From contig JAYEKE010000048.1 in assembly GCA_034660915.1 (NCBI GenBank), forward strand, positions 48,001-94,912: a stretch of DNA of 46,912 nt, in the 5' to 3' direction. Below are positions 22,160-31,854 of the stretch, in pieces. The translations under genes were made by a program, and so were the position numbers. Each line of letters opens with the position of its first letter. Positions within the stretch are counted from its first letter, which is position 1. The notes under the pieces are model-generated. The model saw only the letters and a program-made list of their open reading frames with translations, was not told the DNA's origin and did no database searches. This DNA comes from Pseudomonadota bacterium. GTDB lineage: Bacteria > Desulfobacterota > Anaeroferrophillalia > Anaeroferrophillales > Anaeroferrophillaceae.

Positions 22160-24730
22160 TTGGGCTCACAATCTCTGCATTTTAAAATAACCAGGATTAT
22201 TGTCTGGATCGCTCTGGCCGGTTTCCTTCTGGCGGCTGTTTTTACCGGTTTTTCCCGCTATCACGAAGTGCGGAAAAACTTTTCTTCAGCCATGACAAAC
22301 AAGGCGGATATTGCCGGTTCATTAATCTATAACGCTATTTTTACCTATGATGAGCACATAGCTAATTTTCTCAACCAGACCGACGACCTGGATCCTGAAA
22401 ATCTTTTGCCGTCACTGATTGCCTCACTACGATTTCACAGTGTCAAAGACCTGTTCTACGTCCTTGACAGCTCCGGCACCATAGTATTTCCCCCAAGATT
22501 ATATCCCTCGTATAATGGTTTTGACATGAGCAATATACTGCCAATGGATCAAACAGAAGAAAAAATTGTTCTTCATCACCAATCCCTTTTTAGCAGTCTC
22601 AATGTCGTCAGTATTTTATGTTTTTTGCCAAACAAGAAGATTCTGGTTATTGAACGTAACCTGCAAAATATTATCACCGAAATGGTCCTTCTGGAGATTG
22701 GTCAGCAATTTAATGGAGCGTTGGTCTTTGTACTTTCCGATTCGGGCCGGGTTATTTATCACCCCGATTCAACGCTGATGAAAAGCCGCTATAACCTCGG
22801 CTTTGAGATAAGTGAACAGAGCAAAATCAGTTCATCAGGTCTATTTACGTATCAAAGCCAGGGGAAGAAATACATCGGTTACCGTAATCCATTATCCATC
22901 CCGCATAACTGGACGGTTTACTGCGCCATTCCCTACTCGATTTTAAGTCACGAAATCCTCAAAGCCATCATTTATCAACTTATTTTTGTGGTAGTTCTGT
23001 TTTTCCTGCTCTTTATCAGTCTTCGCACCGCTCTTAACCGCTTTCTATCGCAACCGGTCAAAAACATTGTAACCTTCCTGAAGCAACCGGTAGTTGAAAA
23101 AAAGTCAGCGGCTACTTTTTCAGCAGTTGAAACGGATATAGCGGAATTCAGGGCAATTAGTGAAGCCATACAACAGCGGGATAAAGCGGTAAGTATAGCT
23201 GAGAAAAGTCTGCAGGAAGAAAAAGAACTGTTGGCGGTTACCCTGAAAAGTATTGGGGATGGGATTATTACGACAGACACTGGAGGAATCGTCCTATCAC
23301 TTAACAAGGTTGCCGAACAAATCACCGGCTGGAACAATAAAGATGCTGCCGGACAAAAAGTGGAAAAAATTTTCACCACTATAGACGGAAAAACCGGTAA
23401 ACCGCTTGGCTGTCCCGCATACCAAATCCTGAAGCATGGTATCATTACGAATCTGAACCAGGACTATATTCTGATCACCAAAGATGGTAATAAACGTAAT
23501 ATTGCTGACAGCGTTGCCCCAGTCAGGGACAAAGAGAGCAATATAATTGGTGTTGTTCTGGTTTTCCGGGATGTAACCGAGCAGCTACGCACCGAAGAAG
23601 AGCTCATCAAAGCAAAAAAACTGGAATCAGTAGGAGTGCTGGCCGGTGGCATAGCCCATGATTTCAACAACATCCTGGTGGCAATTATGGGAAATATCAG
23701 CCTGGCCGCCAACTTAGTTGACAAACGGGAAAAAGTATATTCTCTCATAAAAAATGCTGAAAAAGCTTCCCTGCGGGCCAAGGATCTGACTGGACAACTA
23801 CTAACCTTCGCCAAAGGCGGCGACCCGGTTAAGCAGACCGCAGCCATTGGCGACTTAATCAAGGAGACGGCAAATTTTGTGCTGCATGGCAGCCAGGTTG
23901 CTTGTACCTATCATATTCCAGACAATCTCTGGCTCACTGACATTGACAGCGGTCAGATAAGCCAGGTGATCCAAAATCTGGTAATTAATGCCCTGCAGGC
24001 TATGCCTGAAGGTGGGACTATTGATATCGCCTGCACGAACATTACCTTTGAAGAAGATGAAGCTTTTTTCCCCTTACCCGCTGGAGACTACATTGAAATA
24101 TCTCTAAAAGATCATGGGATCGGCATTCAAGAGGAATCTCTTGCCAAAATTTTTGATCCCTATTTTTCCACTAAAAAAGATGGAAGCGGCCTGGGACTGG
24201 CCATCTCCTATTCCATCGTCAATAAGCACAAGGGTCATCTTGCCGTCCAATCACAGATTGGCAAAGGAACAACATTTACCATTTACCTGCCGGCCACCAG
24301 CCATAAACAACAGCAAAAGCAGAAAATCATGACCACTACAGAATCGTCTCCTGTAAAAACTGGTAAAGTGATGATTATGGATGATGATGAAGTGATTCAA
24401 ATGGTAGCCGGCGACATGCTCGAGCACCTTGGCTATGAAGCCGTGTTTGCTGACGATGGTCATCAGGCGATGGAATTATACAAAAAGCTGCGAAAAACCT
24501 CCGCACCGGTAAAAGTGATCATCATGGATTTAACCATTCCCGGAGGTATGGGAGGTAAGGAGGCAGTAGAGAAGATCCTGGCTGTTGATCCGGATGCCAA
24601 GGTTATTGTCTCCAGTGGTTATTCAAATGATCCAGTCATGTCAAACTACCAGAAATACGGTTTTGTCGCCGCGATAGCAAAGCCATTTACCATGGAAGAA
24701 CTGGCAACAGTATTGGATTCGATTTTCTGA
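22160..24730 (+). CDS. Hybrid sensor histidine kinase with extracytoplasmic sensor, PAS and receiver domains
   Basis: 856 residues, TTG start with GGAG eight bases upstream and adjoining the previous stop. Order: membrane helix (about 9-30), periplasmic Cache-like domain (to about 265), second helix, PAS domain (about 360-460; SIGDGIITTDTGGIVLSLNK), dimerisation domain with phospho-His500 in GGIAHDFNNIL, ATPase domain with N-box (QVIQNLVINALQAMPEGG) and G-boxes (DHGIGI, GSGLGLAISYSI), then a receiver domain with Asp790 (IIMDLTIPG) and Lys-Pro (AKPF). The AHDFNN H-box is typical of hybrid kinases with attached receivers. No DNA-binding output is adjacent. Confidence 0.93.
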   Translation: MGSQSLHFKITRIIVWIALAGFLLAAVFTGFSRYHEVRKNFSSAMTNKADIAGSLIYNAIFTYDEHIANFLNQTDDLDPENLLPSLIASLRFHSVKDLFYVLDSSGTIVFPPRLYPSYNGFDMSNILPMDQTEEKIVLHHQSLFSSLNVVSILCFLPNKKILVIERNLQNIITEMVLLEIGQQFNGALVFVLSDSGRVIYHPDSTLMKSRYNLGFEISEQSKISSSGLFTYQSQGKKYIGYRNPLSIPHNWTVYCAIPYSILSHEILKAIIYQLIFVVVLFFLLFISLRTALNRFLSQPVKNIVTFLKQPVVEKKSAATFSAVETDIAEFRAISEAIQQRDKAVSIAEKSLQEEKELLAVTLKSIGDGIITTDTGGIVLSLNKVAEQITGWNNKDAAGQKVEKIFTTIDGKTGKPLGCPAYQILKHGIITNLNQDYILITKDGNKRNIADSVAPVRDKESNIIGVVLVFRDVTEQLRTEEELIKAKKLESVGVLAGGIAHDFNNILVAIMGNISLAANLVDKREKVYSLIKNAEKASLRAKDLTGQLLTFAKGGDPVKQTAAIGDLIKETANFVLHGSQVACTYHIPDNLWLTDIDSGQISQVIQNLVINALQAMPEGGTIDIACTNITFEEDEAFFPLPAGDYIEISLKDHGIGIQEESLAKIFDPYFSTKKDGSGLGLAISYSIVNKHKGHLAVQSQIGKGTTFTIYLPATSHKQQQKQKIMTTTESSPVKTGKVMIMDDDEVIQMVAGDMLEHLGYEAVFADDGHQAMELYKKLRKTSAPVKVIIMDLTIPGGMGGKEAVEKILAVDPDAKVIVSSGYSNDPVMSNYQKYGFVAAIAKPFTMEELATVLDSIF

Positions 24731-24910
24731 TTTTTCAAAGCTAAAAAATTTACCCGGGAGCCGGCAAAGATGGGGCGGCCATGGGTGCCGCCTTAGGAAA
24801 AAAGGTTTTGCTGGGTGCTATTATACCCCATTGACGGGATGTTGAAACTGAAACTGGTAATTTTTATCACCTTGCCGGCACGTCAATGATAAGCAATGGC
24901 TAGAAGAGAA

Positions 24911-25999
24911 TTACTGAACCTGTATAAGGGCGACATTAGAATAGTTACCCATTTTGCCTTGGCTGTTATAAGCACGGAGAGCAAAGTAGTAGGCAAAACC
25001 GGGTGGCACCAGAGCCGAAATGGAAGTTAACGCTTCCATGTCAAAACTTCCTATTGCTTCTCCCTGATAAGGCCAGGGGACATACAGCAGATTATAACCC
25101 GCGGCACCATTAAGGAGGTTCCAGGCAAGGGTCACCTGCTGCCCCTGGACATTGGAACTCAGCCGGGTAGCTGGCAGCCAACCGGCCAGCCTGGCCAGCA
25201 TCCACCAGACAGCCCGGCCCTTGCGGTCACAATTCAGGGATCTGGAGTGGGCACAGTCTACGGAAGAACACTCACCGGGGTGGGCGCCGCACCACTCATC
25301 CGCCCAGTTGCCATGATCATAATTACAAGAATCGTAAGCGTTCCTGTCTAGAAAGTAGTTACCGTCGGGGTCATAACTTTCAAGGTCGGCAAAGTCAAAG
25401 AGGACCTTGTTATGTTCCCGGCAGAAGGCGCGGATCTGGTTGTTCCTGAGGTTAAGATTGCCGCTCTCGCCGGTACCGTCCAAATGCCCGGTCATGTAAA
25501 TGAAAGTTACGTCGGGATAGTCCCGTTCGAGCTGTTCCATGGCCTGCAGGTAAGCATTGATCCCGCTTTCCGTATTGTCCGACACCCCACCGCACCATGA
25601 CCAGATCACCATGTTGGTAGCCGCATTTTCAGGTTTATTCAGGTAGCCTCTGGTCTGCTGCGCCCAGGTGGTGTTGCCGTTATGTCCCAGATCGCCTGGA
25701 AATACCCGGTCATGGAATACCATCGAACCGTTTTCACCGTTTCGGCTGAAAGAATAAAGGCTGTTTTGTCCTGCCAGTACTGTCATGCCGCTTACCAGCT
25801 GGCTGCCGTGGGAAGTATGCCCGTAGGCGATGTGGAAGTCTGTTTTTGCCTTGATGATCCACTCGGCGGGAATTTTGTTTATATCAGTGCAGTGGTGATC
25901 TATGATCAGCGGAAAATCACCGGCAGAAACAGCCGCAGTTACAGAAAGGAAAAAAAGTACCAGAATAGAAACCAGTATTGTTTTAAGACTCATATTCAA
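24911..25999 (-). CDS. Secreted protein, possible SGNH-like hydrolase with C-terminal FN3 domain
   Basis: 362 residues with a signal peptide cleaved after AAVSA. The mature part contains IAYGHTSHGSQLVSGM near the start and VTFIYMTGHLDGTGESG later, which could be the Ser and His blocks of an SGNH-type hydrolase, but the canonical GDS motif is absent. Several Cys residues (SCNYDHGNWADEWCGAHPGE) suggest disulfides. The last 90 residues are a fibronectin III-like domain (VTLAWNLLNGAAGYNLLYVP). It is divergent from the riboswitch-controlled repeat protein gene and shares the FN3 theme. Catalytic role unproven. Confidence 0.65.
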   Translation of the reverse strand: MNMSLKTILVSILVLFFLSVTAAVSAGDFPLIIDHHCTDINKIPAEWIIKAKTDFHIAYGHTSHGSQLVSGMTVLAGQNSLYSFSRNGENGSMVFHDRVFPGDLGHNGNTTWAQQTRGYLNKPENAATNMVIWSWCGGVSDNTESGINAYLQAMEQLERDYPDVTFIYMTGHLDGTGESGNLNLRNNQIRAFCREHNKVLFDFADLESYDPDGNYFLDRNAYDSCNYDHGNWADEWCGAHPGECSSVDCAHSRSLNCDRKGRAVWWMLARLAGWLPATRLSSNVQGQQVTLAWNLLNGAAGYNLLYVPWPYQGEAIGSFDMEALTSISALVPPGFAYYFALRAYNSQGKMGNYSNVALIQVQ

Positions 26000-26451
26000 T
26001 CCCTCCTGCTATATTTTACCTTAATTTGGCGTCCAGTAGAACTATAGAATAAAGGAAGCCACCTAATTCATCTCCCCCTCGCTATTGGCAGCAATTCTAA
26101 CCAAAACATAACGAGTTGTCAAACTATCCGCAAAAAGTAGCGAAATCCTTTCACTTCTTTGCTGACCAGAAACTCTTTTCGGTGCTGCGAGAGAAAAATC
26201 TGCAAGGCTTTTCCTCTCTCGATTAATAATGTTTCCACCGTTCTATTACATTTTAGTAATACGCATCTCCGGAAGGACAGTTTCTTGCTCAAATCAATTT
26301 TTTTATAACGGTATGAATATATCCTGGCATTCTATATAATTGCCTGATATCCCAAAAAAATATTCACAATTATGCGATTGGCGGTTTTATGGTACGGGTA
26401 TTGCTTAATTTAAGATTGCGACTTAGCGTATGATAAGTTAACAGGATATAG
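26000..26451. other. Intergenic region between two divergent secreted-protein genes
   Basis: AT-rich, no open frame worth calling. It contains an inverted repeat CGAGAG ... CTCTCG around 26188-26222. The promoter for the riboswitch transcript should lie in its right part but no clear -35/-10 pair was found. Confidence 0.4.
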
Positions 26452-26548
26452 ACGTTCGAAAAAGGCAAACCACTTGAAAGGGTGGGACGCAAAACCACTG
26501 GCCTAGGTCCAAACGCGGGTTTTGCCCGCAAGTAAGTGCTCTCATCAG
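26452..26548 (+). promoter_or_regulatory. GEMM-I cyclic-dinucleotide riboswitch
   Basis: The core AAAGGCAAACCACTT-GAAA-GGGTGGGACGCAAAACC (26461-26495) matches the GEMM-I aptamer: the GGCAAACC strand, hairpin CCAC/GTGG capped by a GAAA tetraloop, GGGACGCAAA, and then GGCCTA with a second GC-rich hairpin GCGGG-TTTT-GCCCGC and GTAAGTGC. GEMM-I senses cyclic di-GMP, or cyclic GMP-AMP in the GEMM-Ib subset. By my alignment to the Vibrio Vc2 aptamer, position 20 is G, which favours cyclic di-GMP. It lies about 140 bases before the ATG of the Ig-repeat protein. Confidence 0.9.
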
Positions 26549-26551
26549 GAC

Positions 26552-26577
26552 ATTTTCTTGTTTTTCAACAAGAAAAT
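26552..26577 (+). promoter_or_regulatory. Hairpin between riboswitch and gene (possible expression platform)
   Basis: Perfect 11-bp stem ATTTTCTTGTT / AACAAGAAAAT with loop TTTC just after the aptamer. It has no following T-run. It could be part of the switching structure. Confidence 0.4.
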
Positions 26578-26688
26578 AACCTGTAAGGCACTAAATTTAA
26601 ATGGATATGGTAGCAGGGTTGCCGGGCTGATGCAGCACTCCAAAAAAGCTGTGTTTTGCACGGATTAAAAACACACGGGGGTGTCAGC

Positions 26689-28494
26689 ATGAAACGATCC
26701 AAGACAAAAAAGAATGCAATATCTCGAGGAATCTTCTTTTCCTCGGCAAGTTTCCTGGTTTTCGTTATTTGTATATTTTCTCTTTTCCTCTCTCCCTGCA
26801 GCGTCTGGGCAGTTAATGCCACTCTGACCTGGAATGCCAACACCGAGGAGGACCTTGCCGGGTACCGCATTTTCTATCGGGCAGAAGGACAAAGTTACAA
26901 TTATGATACTCCTGCCTGGGAAGGAATGGCAGAAACTTGCATAATCTCTGATCTGGATGATAATACAACGTATTATTTTGTGGTCAAAGCATTTGATACC
27001 TCGGACAACGAAAGCACAGACAGCGCCGAAGCTTGTTATTTGCCTAACCGTCCCCCGGTACTCAATGCCATCGGCACAAAAACCGTCAATGAAAATGAAT
27101 CACTGGTGTTTACAATCTCTGCCAGCGATCCCGATACTGACACGCTGACCTATACGGCCGGCAACCTGCCAACCGGCGCCAGCTTTGATGCCGCCCAGCA
27201 ACGATTCAGCTGGACTCCCGGATATGGTGCATCGGGGAACTACACCGTCATCTTTACGGTAACCGACAACGGCACTCCAATCAAGAGCGATTCTGAAGAG
27301 ATAACCATTACGGTAGGCAACGTCAACCGGCCTCCGGTGCTTAATGCCATCGGCGCAAAAACTGTCGATGAAAATGAATTGCTTGAATTCACGATCTCTG
27401 CCAGCGATCTTGACGCTGACGCCCTCACCTATACGGCCAGCAGCTTGCCTACCGGCGCCAGCTTTGATGACGCCCAGCAACGATTCAGCTGGACTCCCGG
27501 ATATAGCACGGCGGGAAACTATACGGTTACCTTTACGGCAACCGACAACGGCACTCCAGCTCAGAGTGATTCTGAAACAGTAACCATTACGGTAGGCAAC
27601 GTCAACCGGCCCCCGGTACTCAATGCCATCGGCACAAAAACCGTCAATGAAAATGAATTACTTGAGTTTACAATTACCGCCAGTGACCCTGATGCGGACA
27701 CGCTGATCTATACAGCCGGCGGTCTGCCAACCGGTGCCGGCTTTAATGCCGCTCAGCAACGATTCAGCTGGACTCCAGGATATGGCGCGGCTGGAAACTA
27801 TACGGTTACCTTTACGGCAACCGATAACGGCACTCCAGCTCAGAATGATTCTGAAACAGTAACTATTACGGTAGGCGACGTGAATCGGCCACCGGTACTC
27901 AATGCCATCGGCGCAAAAACCGTTGATGAAAATGAATTACTTGAGTTTACGATCACCGCCAGTGATCCTGATGCTGACGCCCTGACCTATGCGGCCAGCA
28001 ATCTGCCTACCGGCGCCAGCTTTGATGACGCCCAACAAAGGTTCAACTGGACTCCCGGCTATGGCGAGTCGGGGAACTATACCGTCACCTTTACGGCAAC
28101 CGACAACGGCACTCCAGCTCAGAGTGATTCTGAAACGATAACCATTACGGTGGGCAACGTCAACCGACCTCCAGTGCTCAATTCCATCGGCGCAAAAACC
28201 GTTGATGAAAATGAATTACTTGAGTTTACGATCACCGCCAGTGATCCTGATGCTGACATACTGACCTATACGGCCAGTAATCTGCCAACCGGTGCCAGCT
28301 TTGATGACGCCCAGCAAAAATTCAGCTGGACTCCAGGATACGGCGCGGCCGGAAACTACACCGTCACTTTCACGGTAACCGACGATGGTGCTCCAACTCA
28401 GAGCGATTCTGAAACAATAACCATTACGGTTGAAATCCCTGAGGATAATGTACCACCGGCACCTCCAGTAAATGTACATGTGCATATAGAATAG
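26689..28494 (+). CDS. Secreted FN3 plus five Ig-like (He_PIG/cadherin-like) repeat protein
   Basis: 601 residues from ATG 26689 (MKRSKTKKNA); upstream ATG 26656 lacks a signal-peptide context. A basic stretch and hydrophobic core end at CSVWA, a secretion signal. Then come one fibronectin III-like domain (ATLTWNANTEEDLAGYRIFY) and five tandem units of exactly 93 residues beginning NRPPVLNAIG and containing LPTGASFD and YTVTFTATDNGTP, the He_PIG/cadherin-like Ig pattern. The protein ends soon after (PPAPPVNVHVHIE) with no visible sorting motif. Probably an extracellular adhesive or matrix protein; the upstream GEMM-I riboswitch ties it to a cyclic dinucleotide, as for biofilm genes. Confidence 0.88.
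   Translation: MKRSKTKKNAISRGIFFSSASFLVFVICIFSLFLSPCSVWAVNATLTWNANTEEDLAGYRIFYRAEGQSYNYDTPAWEGMAETCIISDLDDNTTYYFVVKAFDTSDNESTDSAEACYLPNRPPVLNAIGTKTVNENESLVFTISASDPDTDTLTYTAGNLPTGASFDAAQQRFSWTPGYGASGNYTVIFTVTDNGTPIKSDSEEITITVGNVNRPPVLNAIGAKTVDENELLEFTISASDLDADALTYTASSLPTGASFDDAQQRFSWTPGYSTAGNYTVTFTATDNGTPAQSDSETVTITVGNVNRPPVLNAIGTKTVNENELLEFTITASDPDADTLIYTAGGLPTGAGFNAAQQRFSWTPGYGAAGNYTVTFTATDNGTPAQNDSETVTITVGDVNRPPVLNAIGAKTVDENELLEFTITASDPDADALTYAASNLPTGASFDDAQQRFNWTPGYGESGNYTVTFTATDNGTPAQSDSETITITVGNVNRPPVLNSIGAKTVDENELLEFTITASDPDADILTYTASNLPTGASFDDAQQKFSWTPGYGAAGNYTVTFTVTDDGAPTQSDSETITITVEIPEDNVPPAPPVNVHVHIE
27046..28440 (+). repeat. Five tandem 279-bp coding repeats
   Basis: Units start at 27046, 27325, 27604, 27883 and 28162, each exactly 279 bp (93 codons). 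They are highly similar at DNA level, which points to recent duplication or gene conversion. Confidence 0.92.
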
Positions 28495-28526
28495 ATATAT
28501 GCATTGTTGACCGAATGATAAACTAA

Positions 28527-28563
28527 GTGGGGGGCTCTTCTTCAAGAAGTGCCCCCCTTTGGT
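28527..28563 (+). terminator. Terminator between convergent genes
   Basis: GGGGGGC (28529-28535) pairs with GCCCCCC (28551-28557), with CTTCTT/AAGAAG pairing inside, then TTTGGTTT. It ends the Ig-repeat gene and may also act on the convergent ATP synthase operon. Confidence 0.75.
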
Positions 28564-28601
28564 TTATAATCAGCCAGTGGTTTGCATGTACTGGTCGAAG
28601 A

Positions 28602-29489
28602 TCACCCGTTCTCCAAGGCTTCGAAACCTGAAATAATATCCAAAAGCTCTTCGGTAATGGCCGTCTGGCGCTGATGGTGAAATTCACCGTTCAGCACTTC
28701 CAGCTTTTCCTCGATATTTTTTTCCGCCCGCTGCATGGCTGCCAGGCGGCTGGCGTTTTCGCTGGCCAGTGAATGGGCCAGGGAGCGGAAGAGGGAAATA
28801 AAAATATATTGGCGGATGAGAGCGGAAAAAAGAGGGTCCCAAGCCATCGTATAGGTGGGAAGCGAAGGTCCCGGCCAGCCTTTCTGCCGCAGTTTCTGCA
28901 GCCATTCCTGATCTTCGGGCAGCAGTTTGAACACCCGTGGCTGGTAACTCACCCCTGAATCCTGTTGGTTGAAGAAGAGAAATACCTGGTCAAGCCGCAG
29001 GTCCCGGCGCCAGGCATCGATATCAAGCAGTAATTCCCCCACGATTGAGGTTATTCCTTCCACCGAACCGGGAACCCTGAACGTCCTCTGCACCGGCAGA
29101 CCTTCATCGCGCAAGATAGCGTCAACTTTTTCTCCCACCGCCAGTATCGGCCGTTTTTGCGGATCCAGCCCCAGGTAGTCTTTTATGGCAGCCAGCGAGA
29201 AGGCGACAATCTGATCATTCAATGAACCACACATACCCACATCGGAACCGATGACCACGGCACCCATACTCTGGCGGGGAGCAAGGCGTGCCCCCACCAG
29301 CAGATCATCCCGATGGCGCATGACCACCTGCAATCCCATTTCCACCGTCTTACCATAATCCCCCACTGACTCAGCCGCTTGTTCATACTGGCGAATATTG
29401 ACGGCTGCCAGTGATTTCATGGTTTTAACCACCGATAATAGTTTCTCAGTACTCCTGATCCGGGCTCTCATGCTTTCAATACCGCGCAT
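28602..29489 (-). CDS. atpG: N-type ATP synthase gamma subunit
   Basis: 295 residues; the rotating central stalk of F1. N-terminal MRARIRSTEKLLSVVKTMKS and the C-terminal helix (LAAMQRAEKNIEEKLEVLNG, ending TEELLDIISGFEAL) are the long paired helices inside the alpha-beta ring. Last gene of the operon, six bases after atpA, as in the atpDCQRBEFAG order of N-ATPases. ATG 29489 is used; a second possible start is seven codons in (MRARI). Confidence 0.9.
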   Translation of the reverse strand: MRGIESMRARIRSTEKLLSVVKTMKSLAAVNIRQYEQAAESVGDYGKTVEMGLQVVMRHRDDLLVGARLAPRQSMGAVVIGSDVGMCGSLNDQIVAFSLAAIKDYLGLDPQKRPILAVGEKVDAILRDEGLPVQRTFRVPGSVEGITSIVGELLLDIDAWRRDLRLDQVFLFFNQQDSGVSYQPRVFKLLPEDQEWLQKLRQKGWPGPSLPTYTMAWDPLFSALIRQYIFISLFRSLAHSLASENASRLAAMQRAEKNIEEKLEVLNGEFHHQRQTAITEELLDIISGFEALENG

Positions 29490-29495
29490 GCCGCT

Positions 29496-31037
29496 TTATC
29501 CCTGCATTTCCGGAGTTATTTTTTCCTGATCTTTTTTCATCACCTGCCGCATACTTTCCAGGTCATCATCGGATAACTGACTCCCTGCATCTATCCTTTT
29601 TACCAGCTCAGGGAGATTATCGTTTATGCGCCGGCAGATGTGCTCTGCTGCCGCCGGGATATCGGCCAATGGCAGTTCATCGAAAAACCCTTCGGACACC
29701 GCCACCAAGGCACTAATCTGATCAGCAACCGACAGGGGGGCATACTGCGACTGCTTTAAAATTTCCCGCACCCGTCGTCCCCGCTCGATGGCTTTGCCGG
29801 TTTCCTCATCCAGCCGGGCACCAAAGCGAGAAAAGGCCTCCAGCTCCACAAACTGGGAATAGGAAAGCCGCAGATCACCCGCAACCTTCCGGTAGGCGGC
29901 CAGCTGGGTTTTGCCGCCGACCCGGGATACCGATTTACCCACATCCACTGCCGGCATAATGCCCTTTTGAAAAAGGTTTGGGTCCAGGTAGATTTGGCCA
30001 TCAGTGATGGAAATGATATTGGTGGGAATATAAGCAGAGATATTCTGGGCCTCGGTTTCCACAATCGGCAGCGCGGTCATGGAACCGCCGCCACGTTCCA
30101 GGCTTAAATGGGTAAACCTCTCCAAGAGGCGGGAGTGGATATAAAAAATATCGCCTGGAAATGCTTCCCGACCGGGCGGGCGTCGCAACAGCAGGGAAAT
30201 TTCCCGATAAGCCCGGGCGTGATGGGTCAAATCGTCAAAAACAACCAGCACATCCCGGCCCTGTTCCATAAAATATTCCCCGATACTGGTGGCTGCATAG
30301 GGGCTGATAAACTGCACACCGGGGGGAGCGTTTTCCGTGGCAACAACAACGACGCAGTACTCCATCGCCTGATGCTCCCGCAGGGAGGCAATCACTCTGG
30401 CAACGGACGTTACCCGCTTGCCGATGGCGCAGTAGATACAGATAACGTCTTTATCTTTCTGATTAATGATCGTATCCACCGCAATAGCGGTTTTGCCGGT
30501 TTGCCGATCCCCCAGGATAAGTTCCCGCTGCCCCCGGCCAATGGGAATCAGGGCATCAATAACTTTCAACCCGGTTTGCAGCGGCACTTTGACCGGCGCC
30601 CGATCCATGATCGCTGGAGCCGGCCGTTCCACCGGCAGCCGCTCCGTCAATAAAATTTTGCCGGCATTATCCAAAGGCCGGCCCTGGGGATTGATGACCC
30701 GCCCGAGCAGCGCTTCGCCAACCGGAATATCCAGGACCCGTACGGTCCGCCGAACTTCGCTGCCGGCCCGCAATCCTTCACTTTCATCCAGCAGGACAAC
30801 CCCGATCTCATGGGCATCCAGATTGGATGCCATTCCCAAGCGGTTCCCGGGAAAGCTCAAGACTTCATCCGCCTTAACTCCTTTCAGCCCGTTAACCTGG
30901 ACGATACCGGAACCTACAGAGGCGATTGTCCCCACCTTTTCCAGCCGCAGCTCCGGATTATAAGTTTCCAGAACCTGCTCCAGGGTCGCGGAAGACTGGG
31001 CCAGGGAAAGTTCCAATACTTTATTTTCATCATTCAT
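29496..31037 (-). CDS. atpA: N-type ATP synthase alpha subunit
   Basis: 513 residues from ATG 31037 ([10 protein letters not shown]). The longer open frame runs upstream through atpF and is not real. P-loop [10 protein letters not shown], the alpha signature region ([14 protein letters not shown]) and the visible arginine finger segment SVSRVGG are present. It forms the non-catalytic part of the F1 hexamer. Its start overlaps atpF by eight bases, implying translational coupling. Confidence 0.95.
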   Translation of the reverse strand: MNDENKVLELSLAQSSATLEQVLETYNPELRLEKVGTIASVGSGIVQVNGLKGVKADEVLSFPGNRLGMASNLDAHEIGVVLLDESEGLRAGSEVRRTVRVLDIPVGEALLGRVINPQGRPLDNAGKILLTERLPVERPAPAIMDRAPVKVPLQTGLKVIDALIPIGRGQRELILGDRQTGKTAIAVDTIINQKDKDVICIYCAIGKRVTSVARVIASLREHQAMEYCVVVVATENAPPGVQFISPYAATSIGEYFMEQGRDVLVVFDDLTHHARAYREISLLLRRPPGREAFPGDIFYIHSRLLERFTHLSLERGGGSMTALPIVETEAQNISAYIPTNIISITDGQIYLDPNLFQKGIMPAVDVGKSVSRVGGKTQLAAYRKVAGDLRLSYSQFVELEAFSRFGARLDEETGKAIERGRRVREILKQSQYAPLSVADQISALVAVSEGFFDELPLADIPAAAEHICRRINDNLPELVKRIDAGSQLSDDDLESMRQVMKKDQEKITPEMQG

Positions 31038-31851
31038 GGTAAGAATTGTTCCCTGCCGACTGCCGGTTTCCGGTTTTCCGGCCATGCTTTTCCTCCTCGG
31101 CCTCCAGGCTTTCCCGTATCCGCTCCTCCAGATGTTCCAGGTAATATTCCAGGTTCCAGGCAATCTTCTGTCCGCGACTGACCAACTCAATACCCAGAAT
31201 TATCTCAGGCATGGTTTCATACTCCACCTTGATCTCCTCGTCCAGAACCTGATGCACTGCGGCGGTGATTTTACGACGGTCAGTCGCAGAAAGTTCCCCG
31301 GCGCTGCGAACCGTGGCCACCCCGTCTTCTTTCATAATGGAGCTCACCGCCTCCTGGCGTTCAGCACTATCCATGGTTTCCAGCCGGGTCAGGAATGAAT
31401 CTATCACTTTCTCCTCGAGATCGCTATCAGCCAGATCCGTCAGGGCCCGACGGCTGATGGCAAAAACCTGACCGGCAGCCGTCCGGCGGAGTTCACTTAT
31501 AAACGATTCCTGCTCCTTATGCAGCAATTCCCGCCACCGGTCACGTAAGCTATCAATCTCTTTTCTGGCCCTTTGGGTCTCTTCTTCCCGACGGCGATCG
31601 GCTTCTGCTTCAACCTTGGACAGGACCTCATCACGCTTCTGATCAAGTTCCAGTTTTTTCTGGCGATAGAGCTCCTGTTCCTGCACCGCTTTCTGCTGCT
31701 GGTCCTCCGCCTCTTGCAGGCGGGAATGAATCTTTCCTTCACGTTCATCCATCGCCTTGATAATACGATCGTAAAGAAAATATTTCAGCAGCGCCATCAG
31801 AATAAGGAAATTAACTATCTGGGCCGCAACCGTAAACCAATTAATGAGCAC
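31030..31851 (-). CDS. atpF: N-type ATP synthase b subunit with delta-like C-terminal part
   Basis: 273 residues, much longer than the usual b subunit of about 160. One N-terminal membrane helix ([20 protein letters not shown]) is followed by a long charged coiled coil and a C-terminal part resembling the delta subunit ([40 protein letters not shown]). The operon has no separate delta gene, so this subunit probably serves both as stator stalk and as cap on F1, as in other N-ATPases. Confidence 0.9.
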   Translation of the reverse strand: MLINWFTVAAQIVNFLILMALLKYFLYDRIIKAMDEREGKIHSRLQEAEDQQQKAVQEQELYRQKKLELDQKRDEVLSKVEAEADRRREEETQRARKEIDSLRDRWRELLHKEQESFISELRRTAAGQVFAISRRALTDLADSDLEEKVIDSFLTRLETMDSAERQEAVSSIMKEDGVATVRSAGELSATDRRKITAAVHQVLDEEIKVEYETMPEIILGIELVSRGQKIAWNLEYYLEHLEERIRESLEAEEEKHGRKTGNRQSAGNNSYHE

Positions 31852-31854
31852 GGT

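Noticed and set aside
26552-26577. Intrinsic terminator after the riboswitch
   Set aside because: The stem is AT-rich and is followed by AACCTG, not a T-run; kept only as a hairpin of unknown role.
27046-28440. Regularly spaced repeats that might be taken for a CRISPR-like array
   Set aside because: Period is 279 bp, in frame, and encodes Ig-like domains; no short repeat/spacer pattern exists anywhere in the window.
31038-31190. Extended N-terminus of atpA
   Set aside because: It lies inside atpF; the family starts at the ATG at 31037.
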